From an uncultured Pseudomonadales bacterium (GTDB lineage: Bacteria; Pseudomonadota; Gammaproteobacteria; Pseudomonadales; Azotimanducaceae), in assembly GCA_958296295.1 (NCBI GenBank), contig OY282460.1:3518291-3582290 (forward strand): 64,000 bases of DNA, read 5' to 3'. Within the stretch, counting starts at the first letter, position 1, and each line of letters opens with the position of its first letter. Both the position numbers and the translations under genes were made by a program. Of the stretch, positions 62,634 through 64,000 are shown one piece after another. Below the pieces are notes generated by a model. It made no database searches. It worked only from the letters and a program-made list of their open reading frames with translations, and was not told the origin of the DNA.

Positions 62634-64000
62634 TCAACGGCGACCGAACAGATCGCTGCGCGCCACCTCGTGCAGCATCGATCGCAAGGGGTAGTCTCGT
62701 TTTCCGAGCCCGGCGACTATCCGCGCCACCTCGGCGCGGTCGGCGAACTCCACCTCCGCGCCGGTGGCCAGAACCAATAGCTGCGAAACCAAGTGCAGAG
62801 CGACGTCCCGCATGTTGTTCTCGAGCAGGTGGCGTTGGTATTCCTCGAATCCTGCGAAAGCGTGACCGTCGGGCGTCACGCCGCTCGCGTCCACCGGCAA
62901 ACCCAGCTTGTACCGCCCCGGATACTCCACGCCCTCGTATTCCACTTTGGCGCCGGTGGCGCGATAACGGGTGCGCAAGCCGCCGATGGGATCGAAAGAC
63001 TCCATAGCCAGGCCCGGCGGGTCTATCTTCGTGTGGCAACTCGCGCAAATCGCGTTCGCGCGGTGTGCCGTCAGTTGTTCGCGGATGGTGGTGGTGCCGC
63101 GCGTGTCCGGTTCCAAGCCGGCGACGTTGGGCGGCGGTGGCGGCGCCGGCTGGCCGAGCAGATTGGCCAGCACGAAGTTGCCGCGCGGCACCGGCGAAGT
63201 GGTGGTGCCGTTGGCCGTGATCTTGTGAATGCTCGCTTGGGCCAGCAAGCCGCCGCGCACACTACCAGGCGGCAACGGCACCTTGCGCATGTGTTGACCA
63301 CGAACGCCAGGTATCTTGTAGTGCTCCGCCAGGCGACGGTTGAGGAACGTGAAGTCCGAATCGATCAAGTTGTTGGCGCTGAGATCCCGCTCGATCAATT
63401 CGGCCAGGAAAAGCTCCGTTTCCGCCGCCATCGCTTGACCTAGGCGTTCGTCGTATTCGGGATAGAGCGCGGCGTCCGGCGTGGTCGCGTGCATCTCGTA
63501 CAAGCGGAACGCTTGGCCGGCGAAGTCCGCAACGAACCGATCGCGTCTCGGATCGTCGAGCATTCTCTCCACTTGCTCGGCGAGCACGTCCGGATCCGAG
63601 AGTTCGCCAGCCGCCGCCGCGGCGAACAGCGCCGCGTCCGGCATGCTCCGCCAAAGGAAATACGAAAGCCGCGAGGCGATGCCGTAGTCGTCCAAACGCT
63701 CGCCGGCCGTCGCTGGTGTGTGGAACATGAACGACGGCGCGGTAAGGATGGCGCGTAGCGGCACCCGCAACGCGTTGAGGAACGGCTTGCCCTCCGCCAA
63801 GAGCGGCGCCCCCAACTTCGCGTAGGTTTCGGCTTCGTCGGCGGCCACCGGCCGGCGAAACGCGCGCGGGGCGAAATCGCCAACGATGGCCAGCAGTTCC
63901 TCGTAACCGGCATCGGCCAAGTCGGCGTTGGCGAAGTCCCCAAGCACGCGACGCACGCTTGCCGGCGGCCACGAATCCCAAAGCGGCCCTTCCACGCTCA
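62634..64000 (-). CDS. DUF1592/DUF1588/DUF1585 (planctomycete-type) protein, 5' end outside window
   Basis: This is the C-terminal part of a larger exported protein, read to the window edge. DUF1592 is seen in ALRVPLRAILTAPSFMFH and YGIASRLSYFLWRSMPDAAL. DUF1588 carries the heme-like or metal motif CASCHTKIDPPGLAMESFDP. DUF1585 lies at the C-terminus (HLLENNMRDVALHLVSQLLV, VARIVAGLGKRDYPLRSM). The expected N-terminal cytochrome/DUF1587 part is outside. It precedes the DUF1552 gene by 41 bp, so the pair is likely one operon. The system's job is not known; degradation of polymers has been suggested for related planctomycete gene sets. Confidence 0.88.
   Translation of the reverse strand, partial: SVEGPLWDSWPPASVRRVLGDFANADLADAGYEELLAIVGDFAPRAFRRPVAADEAETYAKLGAPLLAEGKPFLNALRVPLRAILTAPSFMFHTPATAGERLDDYGIASRLSYFLWRSMPDAALFAAAAAGELSDPDVLAEQVERMLDDPRRDRFVADFAGQAFRLYEMHATTPDAALYPEYDERLGQAMAAETELFLAELIERDLSANNLIDSDFTFLNRRLAEHYKIPGVRGQHMRKVPLPPGSVRGGLLAQASIHKITANGTTTSPVPRGNFVLANLLGQPAPPPPPNVAGLEPDTRGTTTIREQLTAHRANAICASCHTKIDPPGLAMESFDPIGGLRTRYRATGAKVEYEGVEYPGRYKLGLPVDASGVTPDGHAFAGFEEYQRHLLENNMRDVALHLVSQLLVLATGAEVEFADRAEVARIVAGLGKRDYPLRSMLHEVARSDLFGRR

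Overview
The window is GC-rich bacterial chromosomal DNA, most likely from a gammaproteobacterium or a close relative among the Pseudomonadota. The evidence is the rpsF-rpsR-rplI-dnaB-radA order, the mreB-mreC-mreD cluster, panB-panC, an LpxL-type acyltransferase (so an LPS-bearing outer membrane), two TonB-dependent receptors and tRNA-Ser(UGA). No species can be named from the sequence alone.

Layout. 1-8.8 kb: an envelope polysaccharide/LPS block (two GT4 glycosyltransferases, NodB deacetylase, YrbL-like kinase-fold protein, methyltransferase, LpxL-type acyltransferase, DUF1761 protein), with a DUF4143 ATPase, an esterase and a uracil-DNA-glycosylase-like protein. 8.8-10.7 kb: acyl-CoA dehydrogenase and 1-Cys peroxiredoxin. 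10.8-15.7 kb: a secreted 18-repeat LRR protein divergent from a TonB receptor that carries a C-terminal OmpA domain. 15.7-22 kb: accessory DNA with two intact and one fragmentary copy of an AAA ATPase, a decayed tyrosine recombinase, a small membrane coiled-coil protein behind a structured leader, tRNA-Ser and a decayed insertion sequence. 22-28 kb: two nucleotide-sugar enzymes separated by an AlbA_2/HATPase gene, then a decayed IS1380-like element. 28-34 kb: a large TonB receptor, citrate synthase and a Uma2 pseudogene. 34-48.8 kb: core genes (mreDCB, radA, dnaB, rplI, rpsR, rpsF, rlmB, panBC, pgi, folE, an ABC substrate-binding protein). 48.9-64 kb: an accessory mosaic with an intact IS copy flanked by a 5-bp target duplication, a clan AA protease, a gene of tandem beta-modules present in two truncated direct copies, DUF1553-like/DUF1501 and DUF1592/DUF1552 secreted-protein pairs, a DUF1353-antitoxin fusion with a RES toxin, and an AT-rich membrane-protein gene.

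How it works together. Envelope functions dominate: cell shape (MreBCD), polysaccharide building (epimerase, UDP-sugar dehydrogenase, glycosyltransferases), lipid A acylation, TonB uptake and Tat-exported DUF1501/DUF1552 proteins. The most unusual items are the TonB-receptor/OmpA fusion opposite the LRR gene, and the DUF1353-MbcA/Xre-like antitoxin fusion overlapping a RES toxin, which lies between two copies of the DUF1501 gene's 3' end. Gene decay is frequent in the accessory parts: several pseudogenes, partial duplications and chimeric junctions.
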